DNA from: an uncultured Eubacteriales bacterium
Lineage (GTDB): Bacteria > Bacillota > Clostridia > Christensenellales > Aristaeellaceae
DNA: 64,000 nt
NCBI GenBank assembly: GCA_902793325.1
Contig: CADBCY010000017.1
Coordinates: 16,835 to 80,834 of the forward strand
Reading direction: 5' to 3'
The notes under the pieces were generated by a model that made no database searches, had not been told where the DNA came from, and saw only the letters and a list, made by a program, of their open reading frames with translations. Below are positions 17,704-25,001 of this stretch, piece after piece. The position numbers and the translations under genes were made by a program. How positions within the stretch are numbered: the first letter of the stretch is position 1; each line of letters begins with the position of its first letter.

Positions 17704-17724
17704 ATTGCTTCGGTTTGCTTCGGT

Positions 17725-19266
17725 TTACTTTGCGAACTCCACCGCGCGGGTCTCGCGGATGACGTTCACCTTGATCTGGCCGGGATACTCCATCTCACGC
17801 TCGATGCGCTTGGCGATCTCGCGGGCGAGGATCAGCGTGCCGGCGTCGTTCACGTCGTCGGGCTTGACGATGATGCGCACCTCGCGGCCGGACTGGATGG
17901 CGTAGCAGGATTCCACGCCGTCGAAGGAATTGGCGATGCCCTCCAGCTTCTCCAGGCGCTTGATGTAGTTCTCCAGGCTCTCGCGGCGCGCGCCGGGCCG
18001 CGCCGCGGAGATGGCGTCGGCGGCCTGCACCAGCACGGCCTCCACGCTCTTGGCCTCCACGTCGCCGTGATGCGCGGCGATGGCGTTCACCACCAGGTCG
18101 TTCTCGTGGAACTTCTTGGCCAGGTCCGCGCCGATGGTCACGTGGGTGCCCTCGACCTCGTGGTCGATGGCCTTGCCGATGTCGTGCAGCAGGCCCGCGC
18201 GCTTGGCCAGGGTCACGTCCGCGCCCAGCTCGGCGGCCATGACGCCCGCCAGATGGCTGACCTCGATGGAGTGCCGGAGCACGTTCTGGCCGTAGGAGGT
18301 GCGGAACTTCATGCGGCCCAGCAGCTTGACCATCTCCGGATGGATGCCGTGCAGGTTCGTCTCGAACACGGCCTGGTCGCCGGCCTCGCGGATCTGGTTG
18401 TCCACCTCGCGCTTGGCCTTCTCCACCATTTCCTCGATGCGGGCGGGGTGGATGCGGCCGTCCATAATCAGCTTCTCCAGGGCGATGCGCGCAACCTCGC
18501 GGCGCACGGGATCGAAGGCCGAGATGATGACGGCCTCGGGGGTATCGTCGATGATGAGATCCACGCCGGTCGCGGTCTCGAGGGTGCGGATGTTGCGGCC
18601 CTCGCGGCCGATGATGCGGCCCTTCATGTCGTCGTTGGGCAGCGCCACCACGCTGACCGTGGTCTCCGCCACGTGGTCGGCGGCGCACTTCTGGATGGCC
18701 AGGGACACGATGTCGCGGGCGCGCTTGTCCGCCTCCTCCTTGGCCTTGGCCTCCACCTCGCGCACCATCACGGCGGCGTCGTGGTAGGCGTCCTTCTGGA
18801 TGCGGTCGATCAGGATCTGCTTGGCTTCCTCGGCGGTCATGCCGGCCACGCGCTCCAGCTCCGCCTTCTGTCGGTCGTGCAGCTCGCGGGCCTCGGCCTC
18901 CAGCCGGTCCGCTTCCTTGTACTTCTCGTTCAGGGCCTCTTCACGGGCCTCCAGGTTGTCCAGCTTCTTATCGAACTGCTCTTCGCGCTGGTTGACGCGG
19001 CGCTCCAGGCGGGAAACCTCCCCGCGGCGGTCGCGCACTTCCTTGTCAAGCTCGCTCTTGAGCTTGATAATCTCTTCCTTGGCCTCCAGTACGGCTTCCT
19101 TCTTTTTCTCCTCTGCCTTGCGGGTCGCGTCCTCCAGCAGATTTGCCACGAATTCCTCCGTCTGGCCGATCTTTTTTTCCATGCCGTTCTTGCGGTAGAA
19201 ATATCCGGCCACCAGGCCAATCACCAACGCAGCGAGCGCAATCACGCCATAGATTGCCCACTGCAA
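17725..19266 (-). CDS. rny: Ribonuclease Y
   Basis: Membrane-bound endoribonuclease that starts mRNA decay in many Firmicutes. 513 residues: one N-terminal membrane helix (5-24), a long coiled coil (about 28-195), a KH domain with [10 protein letters not shown] (about 214) and an HD domain with [10 protein letters not shown] and LLHDIGKA (about 362). The only in-frame start that keeps the full membrane segment is TTG at 19266, preceded by AAGGGGG. An ATG a few bases upstream is out of frame. Identification is secure. Confidence 0.96.
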   Translation of the reverse strand: MQWAIYGVIALAALVIGLVAGYFYRKNGMEKKIGQTEEFVANLLEDATRKAEEKKKEAVLEAKEEIIKLKSELDKEVRDRRGEVSRLERRVNQREEQFDKKLDNLEAREEALNEKYKEADRLEAEARELHDRQKAELERVAGMTAEEAKQILIDRIQKDAYHDAAVMVREVEAKAKEEADKRARDIVSLAIQKCAADHVAETTVSVVALPNDDMKGRIIGREGRNIRTLETATGVDLIIDDTPEAVIISAFDPVRREVARIALEKLIMDGRIHPARIEEMVEKAKREVDNQIREAGDQAVFETNLHGIHPEMVKLLGRMKFRTSYGQNVLRHSIEVSHLAGVMAAELGADVTLAKRAGLLHDIGKAIDHEVEGTHVTIGADLAKKFHENDLVVNAIAAHHGDVEAKSVEAVLVQAADAISAARPGARRESLENYIKRLEKLEGIANSFDGVESCYAIQSGREVRIIVKPDDVNDAGTLILAREIAKRIEREMEYPGQIKVNVIRETRAVEFAK

Positions 19267-19406
19267 CGCTCCATTCCCCCTTCTTTCTTCGGATTCAAAT
19301 CTCTATTCCGGATCGTTTGCGCACATGCGGTCCTTCCTGGATTCGATGTATTCCCTATGGTTCAAACCGAACCCGCGCGGTGCGCGGTCTGAGAACGCCC
19401 GGGCTT

Positions 19407-19982
19407 TCAGCGCCCCCTGCGCGCGTAATGCGCGCTCCGGCGCTGGGCCTCGAACACGAAGTAGCCGTCCGCCTCGTGGATGCGCACGCCGCCGAAGATG
19501 GCGACCAGCTTGTTGCGATACCACTCGCGCCGCTTGGTGACCATCCAGAGCGTGCCGCCCGGCTTCAGCCGGTTGAAGCCCTTCTCGATGAAGCCCTTCG
19601 CCACGGAAAAGTCGGACTGGTAAGGCGGGTTGGACAGTATGAGGTCGAAGCCCGTCGCATCCACCCGGGAAAAGCCGTCGGACTCCACCACCCGCGCGCC
19701 GGGCACGCCGTTACGCGCGGCGTTGCGCCGGGCCGTCTCCACGGCCAGCGGGTCGATATCCGACAGGATCACATTCTCTTCGCCGCAGATTCGGGCGGCC
19801 AGGATGCCGACGATGCCGCACCCGCAGCCCAAATCCATCACGCGCATGCCCGGTTCAAAGCGTGCGCAGGAGAGCATGGCCAGCGTGCCGCGGTCGGCGT
19901 GTCCCGGCGAAAACAGGCCGGGCTGCGTCTCCAGCTCCAGCCGCTGCCCCATGATCTCCACGGCAATCAGCGACCGCGCCAT
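19407..19982 (-). CDS. Class I SAM-dependent methyltransferase (RsmC-like small-domain)
   Basis: 191 residues. The SAM-binding motif VMDLGCGCGIVG lies near residue 48, the acidic loop SDIDPLAVE near 73, and the N-methyltransferase signature LSNPPYQ near 117. This is the MTS domain found in 16S rRNA guanine-N2 methyltransferases and in single-domain YbxB-type proteins; the substrate is probably rRNA but is not shown. The ATG at 19982 is chosen because GGAGG lies 8 bases upstream; a GTG three codons earlier lies inside that site. It precedes rny on the same strand with a 140-base gap. Confidence 0.87.
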   Translation of the reverse strand: MARSLIAVEIMGQRLELETQPGLFSPGHADRGTLAMLSCARFEPGMRVMDLGCGCGIVGILAARICGEENVILSDIDPLAVETARRNAARNGVPGARVVESDGFSRVDATGFDLILSNPPYQSDFSVAKGFIEKGFNRLKPGGTLWMVTKRREWYRNKLVAIFGGVRIHEADGYFVFEAQRRSAHYARRGR

Positions 19983-20140
19983 GAACGCCACCTCCGCGCA
20001 CCTCGGGCCTATACACCCTCATTACAATTATAGCATAGATTTCGCCACTGAATAAAGAATAATTATGGACGTTTGCGCAAAAACTGGTTAAAGAAATTGC
20101 AACAACGGCGGAAGGCGCGCCCTTTCGCCCGGAGGTCGGC

Positions 20141-20686
20141 ATGATCGTACCGTTGTTCGCGCTGCTCGACGCGCTGTTCTACCTCGCCCACGTGCCCCTG
20201 TGCCTGGCCTTCTGCCTGGAGTGGCGGGACGGTCCCCGCGCGGGCGCGGGGCTGACGGTCTTCGATCCCGCCGCCGCGCGCAGGCAGGCCCGGCGGCGCA
20301 TGTTCCGCGGGAAGGCGCGAAAAAAGCGCCGCACGCGGCGCTGGCGGACGGCGCTTCGGATCCTGGGCCGCGCGAAGCCCCGGGTGGACGTGACGGGCCG
20401 GCTGTGCCTGGGCGACGCCGCCGCCACGGCGCTGGCCTGCGGCGGGCTGAACGCGCTGGGCCGGGCGCTGGCGGGCCCGCTGCCGGGGCTGCGCCTGGAC
20501 GTCGCGCCGGCGTTCGACGACAGCCTGCGGGCCTCGGCGCAGGGTATGGTCACGCTGGAAGCGGGGCACATTATCACCGCGGCCGCGCGCTGCGGCATGG
20601 AACAAATCATCGGGAGGATCAACACATGGAAAAGCGCCCCATCGAAGCCCTCATGTCCGCCACCATGGAAAACCTTCGGGACATGA
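20141..20686 (+). CDS. DUF2953 family protein (YtfI-like), partner of GerW
   Basis: 181 residues, start at 20141 with GGAGG 5 bases upstream. A hydrophobic N terminus (residues 1-25, one membrane segment) is followed by a strongly basic stretch (about 45-75) and the conserved region VDVTGRLCLGDAAATALACG (about 82-101), which is typical of DUF2953. The function is unknown. In many spore formers this gene directly precedes ytfJ, as here. Its 3' end overlaps gerW by about 61 bases in another frame, so the C-terminal 20 residues after the GHII region are probably not conserved. Confidence 0.8.
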   Translation: MIVPLFALLDALFYLAHVPLCLAFCLEWRDGPRAGAGLTVFDPAAARRQARRRMFRGKARKKRRTRRWRTALRILGRAKPRVDVTGRLCLGDAAATALACGGLNALGRALAGPLPGLRLDVAPAFDDSLRASAQGMVTLEAGHIITAAARCGMEQIIGRINTWKSAPSKPSCPPPWKTFGT

Positions 20687-21036
20687 TCGACGTCAACACC
20701 ATCATCGGCGAACCCATCAGCACCCAGGACGGCTCCACGGTCGTCCCCCTCTCCCGGGTCAGCTTCGGCTTCGTGTCCGGCGGCGGGGAGTACGCCTGCG
20801 GGGAGCGAAGCGCCTTCCCCGCCGGGGAGGACGACCGCGAGCTGCCCTTCGCCGGCGGCACCGGCGCGGGGGTAACGGTGCAGCCCATCGGCTTCCTGGT
20901 CACCAACCGCGAGCAGGTGCGCCTGCTGCCCGCGCAGAGCTACCAGCCCATCGACCGCATCATCGAGCTGCTCCCCCAGGCGCTGGGCGAGCTGCGCAGC
21001 GCGCTGAAGGGCGACGACGGCGCGCCCCGGGCATGA
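20626..21036 (+). CDS. gerW: GerW family sporulation protein (YtfJ)
   Basis: 136 residues. The family signature is clear: MEKRPIEALMSATMENLRDM, then DVNTIIGEPI, VVPLSRVSFGFVSGGGE and a C-terminal Gly/Val-rich AGVTVQPIGFLV. GerW is a forespore protein required for normal spores or germination in Bacillus and for sporulation in Streptomyces relatives; its biochemical role is unknown. GGGAGG lies 8 bases before the ATG at 20626. The start lies inside the DUF2953 gene, so translation is probably coupled. Confidence 0.95.
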   Translation: MEKRPIEALMSATMENLRDMIDVNTIIGEPISTQDGSTVVPLSRVSFGFVSGGGEYACGERSAFPAGEDDRELPFAGGTGAGVTVQPIGFLVTNREQVRLLPAQSYQPIDRIIELLPQALGELRSALKGDDGAPRA

Positions 21037-21048
21037 CGCGACCGGGGG

Positions 21049-22275
21049 CTACACCCCCATGTTGATCATGCGGAACACCACCGTGCCGTACAGGTTGAAC
21101 GCGACGGCCACCAGCCCGACCACGATCTCCCAGGGCATGACGCGGTCGCGGCCGCGCAGCTCCGCCAGCAGCAGCATCGGCACCACGTCGCACAGGTAGC
21201 GCGCGCCGAACTGCCAGCCGCCCAGGGTCTTGTGCGTAAACTGGAGGAACAGCTCAAGCGCGATGCCCAGCAACAGCAGCGTGTCCAGCGCGTCCCAGCG
21301 GCGGCGGACGGCCTTCACAACCATGGCGACGGGCGCCGTCACGAAGATGGGATTCACCAGCCAGAACGCGAAGCCGTCGAACAGCGTGAATTCCAGCCGC
21401 CCGTTGACGAAGTAGGGCAGGCGCACCAGGTCCCTCAGGTGGGTGGATACGTACTTCAGGCCGAACTGGGGGAACTCGGGGTCATTGGTAAACTCCGGCA
21501 GGTAGTTGTGACCGAACTCCAGCGGGTCGCGGAAGCGGGCCCAGTTGTACCAGCCCAGCGCCAGCGCCACCAGCGCAGGCGCGACGAGATAGGGCACCAT
21601 TGCGAGCAACGTCCGGCGCCACGGCCCGGGCCTGCGCTCCGCCAGGCGTCGGTACAGCGCCGCCAGCGCAAAGGGCACAAAGGTCGCCTGGAAGGGCCGG
21701 CAGCCCACCGACAGCGCCAGGCAGAAAAGCCCCAGCGCCCAGCCGGCCGGCCGATCGCCGGTCATGCCCAGCGCGCAGCAGGTGACCAGGAAGAAGGACA
21801 TCAACTGCGCCTGGTACCACACGTTGCCGGACAGGCACAGGTTCAGCATGTTGCAGCCCAGCGTCATGAACAGCGCCATGAACAGCGCGTCGCCCGGCTT
21901 GCGGTAGCGCCGCGCCAGGCAGTAGGCCGCCACGTACGCGCCCAGGAAGTACAGCCCGTCCACCAGCGTGTTGGGCGTGTTCTCGCCGAAGAAGAACGTC
22001 AGTGGCAGCATCACCAGCGCGGGCACGCTGGGAAAGCTGACGTAGTATTCGCCGTTGTACACCGCCAGCTCCAGCCACTCGCAGTTCTCCCGCCCCAGGG
22101 ACAGCCTGCCGTCCCGCCAGGCCATGGCGATCAGGGTGTAGCTGTCGTTGGGCGTATGGCCGAGCATCTCGATGCGAAAGGTCAGGCACAGGCACACCCA
22201 GCACAGCACGACGGCCAGCACGCCGTACCACAGCTCCGGCTCCCGTCCGCGGGGCCGCGCGACGACGTTCTCCAC
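21049..22275 (-). CDS. Polytopic membrane protein, GT-C glycosyltransferase-like
   Basis: 408 residues with about 9-10 hydrophobic helices. The GTG at 22275 is chosen because AAGGAGG lies 7 bases upstream; the much longer open frame to 23406 runs through a promoter and a divergent gene. The first outer loop has TPNDSYTLIAMAW (about residue 42), where GT-C enzymes carry an acidic catalytic residue, and there is an FGHNYLPEF loop near 265. This pattern fits polyprenyl-phosphate-sugar-dependent mannosyl/arabinosyl-type transferases, but no specific subfamily is recognised. Convergent with gerW, 12 bases apart. Confidence 0.7.
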   Translation of the reverse strand: MENVVARPRGREPELWYGVLAVVLCWVCLCLTFRIEMLGHTPNDSYTLIAMAWRDGRLSLGRENCEWLELAVYNGEYYVSFPSVPALVMLPLTFFFGENTPNTLVDGLYFLGAYVAAYCLARRYRKPGDALFMALFMTLGCNMLNLCLSGNVWYQAQLMSFFLVTCCALGMTGDRPAGWALGLFCLALSVGCRPFQATFVPFALAALYRRLAERRPGPWRRTLLAMVPYLVAPALVALALGWYNWARFRDPLEFGHNYLPEFTNDPEFPQFGLKYVSTHLRDLVRLPYFVNGRLEFTLFDGFAFWLVNPIFVTAPVAMVVKAVRRRWDALDTLLLLGIALELFLQFTHKTLGGWQFGARYLCDVVPMLLLAELRGRDRVMPWEIVVGLVAVAFNLYGTVVFRMINMGV

Positions 22276-22305
22276 GGGCGCCCCTCCTTCCCGGGCTTTT
22301 TCATG

Positions 22306-22334
22306 ATTATACCAAAAAGATCGGCTTCCATCAA
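22306..22334 (-). promoter_or_regulatory. Promoter of the GT-C-like gene
   Basis: Minus strand TTGATG (22329-22334), 17 bases, TATAAT (22306-22311), preceded by TGG. It supports the GTG start at 22275. Confidence 0.75.
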
Positions 22335-22461
22335 CCGCCCGGCGCCGGGAATGGCAAGAATTGCCCGCCGTCGCCAGTTTTTCCCGGAATCGCGGAACCT
22401 TTTTCCAGCGCGATCCGTCGAAGGGCCGGAAACCCACGAACGACGACAGGAGGCAAGGATC

Positions 22462-23331
22462 ATGAAGAAATGGATGGCGGTGCTGCTGGCGGCGGCGATG
22501 CTGTGCGGCGCGGCGCTGGCGGAGGCGGCGGAATTCCCCCAGGACATGGTGATTCCCGAGGGCACGCAGACCCAACTGGACCTGGACGGCGACGGCAAGG
22601 CGGAGACGGTGTCCTGGGAGACGCTTCAGCCGGACGAATACACCGACCAGTTCGTGCTGACCGTGACCCCGGAGGGCGGCGAGGCGCTGACCTTCGAGCC
22701 GGAGTACTTTTACATCACGGGCGTGTACGCCGCGGACCTGGACGGCGACGGCGCGACGGAGCTGCTGATGAGCGGCGACGAGGCCTCCGACGACTACCTG
22801 ACCTACTGCCTGCGGCTGCGCGGCGGCAAGCTGGAACCGGCGCTGTTCGCGGACGCCTTCCGCAGCACGGACAACAGCGGCTACTACAAGTACGGCTACG
22901 GCATGATCACGGGCATCGAGGACAACCGGGTGACCCTCTCCGGCAGCCAGGACGTGCTGGGCACCTGGTTCGCCACCCGCGTGTACGCGCTGGAGGACAA
23001 CGGGCTGTTTGAGTTCGCGGACGAAGGCGAGTGGGTGCGCGATATGGACATCTCCGAGCTGGACGACGAGTTCTGGGACGAAGCCTACGCCTGCCTGACC
23101 GTCAAGAAGGCGCTGACCTATACCGCGGCGGACGGCGCCGAAGCCGAGCTGCCCGTGGGCGCGAAGCTGCTGGTCACCGCCTCGGACAAGCAGACCTACG
23201 CCAGGTTCATCACCCGGGACGGCGTGACCGGCACGCTGGACATTTGCCCGGACTTCGACCGCGGCTGGGGCATGCTGGTGAACGACGAGCCCGAGGACGA
23301 CTGGTTCGAGATGATCCCCTACGCGGACTGA
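22462..23331 (+). CDS. Exported protein with DxDGDG calcium-type loops, unknown function
   Basis: 289 residues. Signal peptide 1-20 (cleavage near AALA-EAA). Two DLDGDG loops (about 35 and 93), as in VCBS/FG-GAP or dockerin-type calcium sites, sit in a probable partial beta-propeller. The C-terminal third is rich in Asp and Glu and may include an SH3-like strand set (LPVGAKLLVTASD). The start is fixed by AGGAGG 8 bases upstream. It is one of seven exported proteins in the window and probably acts outside the membrane; no enzyme motif is visible. Confidence 0.75.
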   Translation: MKKWMAVLLAAAMLCGAALAEAAEFPQDMVIPEGTQTQLDLDGDGKAETVSWETLQPDEYTDQFVLTVTPEGGEALTFEPEYFYITGVYAADLDGDGATELLMSGDEASDDYLTYCLRLRGGKLEPALFADAFRSTDNSGYYKYGYGMITGIEDNRVTLSGSQDVLGTWFATRVYALEDNGLFEFADEGEWVRDMDISELDDEFWDEAYACLTVKKALTYTAADGAEAELPVGAKLLVTASDKQTYARFITRDGVTGTLDICPDFDRGWGMLVNDEPEDDWFEMIPYAD

Positions 23332-23431
23332 TCCCCCGCCGCGTCGCATCTTCGGCACGGCCCGGGCTGTGCCGCGCCTCCGGGCGTGACGCAGGGGCGA
23401 GCGCATCGCCCCCGCCGTCCCCCGGGGGCGC

Positions 23432-23460
23432 TTGCGTTCCCGGCGAAAGCGTGGTAGAAT
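23432..23460 (+). promoter_or_regulatory. Promoter of the methionine sulfoxide reductase gene
   Basis: TTGCGT (23432-23437), 17 bases, TAGAAT (23455-23460), with a TGG extension. Confidence 0.7.
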
Positions 23461-23498
23461 CAGGGGAGCATTCCCGCCATGTCAAAGGAGGGCGCAGC

Positions 23499-23951
23499 AT
23501 GGATTACGCGCAACTGGTTCGGCAGATCGAGGCCCTGGCGGAGGCGGAGCGGTGGTACGTGCCGCTGCTGGCGAACGCCTCGGCGGCGCTCTACGACGCG
23601 CTCCCGGACCTGAACTGGGCGGGCTTCTACCTGGTTCGGGACGGCGCGCTGGTGCTGGGGCCCTTCCAGGGCAAGGTCGCGTGCATCCACATCCGCGCGG
23701 GCCGGGGCGTGTGCGGCACGGCGCTGGCGGAGGACCGCACCGTGCGCGTGCCCGACGTGCACGCCTTCCCCGGGCACATCGCCTGCGACAGCGCCTCCCG
23801 GTCGGAGATCGTCGTCCCCCTGCGCGCGGGAGGCGGCGTCGCGGCGGTGCTGGACCTCGACAGCCCGCTACCCGACCGCTTCGACGCCCGGGACCAGGCG
23901 GGACTGGAGGACGTGGTCCGCGCGCTGGAGCGAAGCATCCGGTTCGATTAG
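23499..23951 (+). CDS. msrC: Free methionine-(R)-sulfoxide reductase, GAF-domain type (fRMsr / MsrC-like)
   Basis: Reduces free Met-R-sulfoxide with thioredoxin in the cytoplasm. 150 residues forming a single GAF domain. All three redox cysteines are present with the family spacing: Cys62 (KVACIHI), Cys72 (GRGVCGTA) and Cys96 (HIACDSASRSEIVVPL), i.e. +10 and +24 as in E. coli MsrC. The ATG at 23499 has AAAGGAGG upstream. Monocistronic, with its own promoter and a hairpin after it. An oxidative-stress function is likely in this anaerobe. Confidence 0.95.
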   Translation: MDYAQLVRQIEALAEAERWYVPLLANASAALYDALPDLNWAGFYLVRDGALVLGPFQGKVACIHIRAGRGVCGTALAEDRTVRVPDVHAFPGHIACDSASRSEIVVPLRAGGGVAAVLDLDSPLPDRFDARDQAGLEDVVRALERSIRFD

Positions 23952-23969
23952 CGCGGTGCCAGCAACCAT

Positions 23970-24003
23970 ACAACCCCCCATGCGTCATCGCATGGGGGGT
24001 TGT
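23970..24003. terminator. Bidirectional hairpin between convergent genes
   Basis: A perfect 15-bp stem (23970-23984 with 23989-24003) and a TCAT loop between the stops at 23951 and 24028. There is no long T tract on either side. Confidence 0.7.
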
Positions 24004-24027
24004 GATAGTTTACCTTGGCCTTCCGCG

Positions 24028-24846
24028 TCATTCCCGCTCGATGCCCAGCTTGGCGCCGTCCGCGCGGGCGTAGTAGATCCAGCCGGCGTCCTCGTCGATC
24101 AGGTGGTCGTAATGGCAGGCGATGATGTCGTCCTCCACCCGGATCTCGTACAGCCAGTAGGCGTCCTCGCTGTCCGCGTCGGCGCGCCACAGCACCATGC
24201 CGTCGCGGCTGATGGCCACGGGATCGGGGCCGTAGAAGCCGCCGCAGTACATGGTGCCGTCCTGCGCCACGGCCCAGCACAGCCCGCCGTGCAGGCCGGA
24301 CACGTCGTTGGACAGCGTCCACAGCGCCTTCCCCGTGTCGAGCTCGCAGGCCGTCAGGCTCCCGTCGGCTTCGAACAGCATCGCCAGCGGCGCATCGGCC
24401 GTGCCGCCCAGGAAGGCCGCCGTGGCGTCCAGCTCCGTCGGCTGGCCGTGCAGCACGCGCGTCCAGCGCACGCCCTGGGCGTCGGCGCAGGTCACCGTCA
24501 GCGTCTCCTCCTGCCCGTAGTCGCGCACGGCGGTCAGGCGCATGCCGTTCACCGCGACATCCAGCGCGGTCCGGCCCGCGTCGGCGTCCTCCAGGTACTT
24601 CGCCAGGATGTAGCCCGCATCGTTCCCGTATTCGCAGTAGTAGAAATCGCCGCTGCGCACGGCGTCGGTCACCGTCGCCCCCAGCGGCACCTTCGCCAGG
24701 CGTTCGCTTCCGGTGTCGGGCCGCGCCCGCAGGGACACCCATTCGTCGCAGTTCACCACCACCATGTCGCCGTGGTAGTCCTCCGCCAGCGCCGCGCAGG
24801 CGCACAGCAGCGCGAGGGCCAGCAGCAGAGCCGTCAGTCGCTTCAT
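24028..24846 (-). CDS. Exported SH3-domain protein with PQQ-like repeat region
   Basis: 272 residues. Signal peptide 1-21 (ACAALA-ED). A bacterial SH3 domain follows (about 28-85: VSLRARPDTGSERLAKVPLG, then GYILAKYL), a common wall-binding module. The remainder has weak beta-propeller-like repeats (GSLTACELDTGKALWTLS; DGMVLWRADAD), as in PQQ/WD-type proteins. No catalytic residues are evident. It has its own consensus promoter. Extracellular sensing or wall association is inferred only from the domains. Confidence 0.75.
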   Translation of the reverse strand: MKRLTALLLALALLCACAALAEDYHGDMVVVNCDEWVSLRARPDTGSERLAKVPLGATVTDAVRSGDFYYCEYGNDAGYILAKYLEDADAGRTALDVAVNGMRLTAVRDYGQEETLTVTCADAQGVRWTRVLHGQPTELDATAAFLGGTADAPLAMLFEADGSLTACELDTGKALWTLSNDVSGLHGGLCWAVAQDGTMYCGGFYGPDPVAISRDGMVLWRADADSEDAYWLYEIRVEDDIIACHYDHLIDEDAGWIYYARADGAKLGIERE

Positions 24847-24878
24847 GTTTCCACCTTCTTCGCTCAGGATTTTACCGT

Positions 24879-24908
24879 ATTATAATCTTTCCCGCGGGCA
24901 TTTGTCAA
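24879..24908 (-). promoter_or_regulatory. Consensus promoter of the SH3-domain gene
   Basis: Minus strand perfect TTGACA (24903-24908), 18 bases, perfect TATAAT (24879-24884). Confidence 0.8.
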
Positions 24909-25001
24909 TCGGAGGGGCAAAATTGTATAAGGTTCCGTGCTTTCGGCCATAATAGCGCATACAAATCATTGTATTCAGTGAAAAGGATGTGTCGGAACCC
25001 T

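Noticed and set aside
21049-23406. A 785-codon minus-strand frame
   Set aside because: Only the part from the GTG at 22275 has a ribosome site and membrane-protein character; the rest crosses a promoter and is antisense to the exported protein at 22462.
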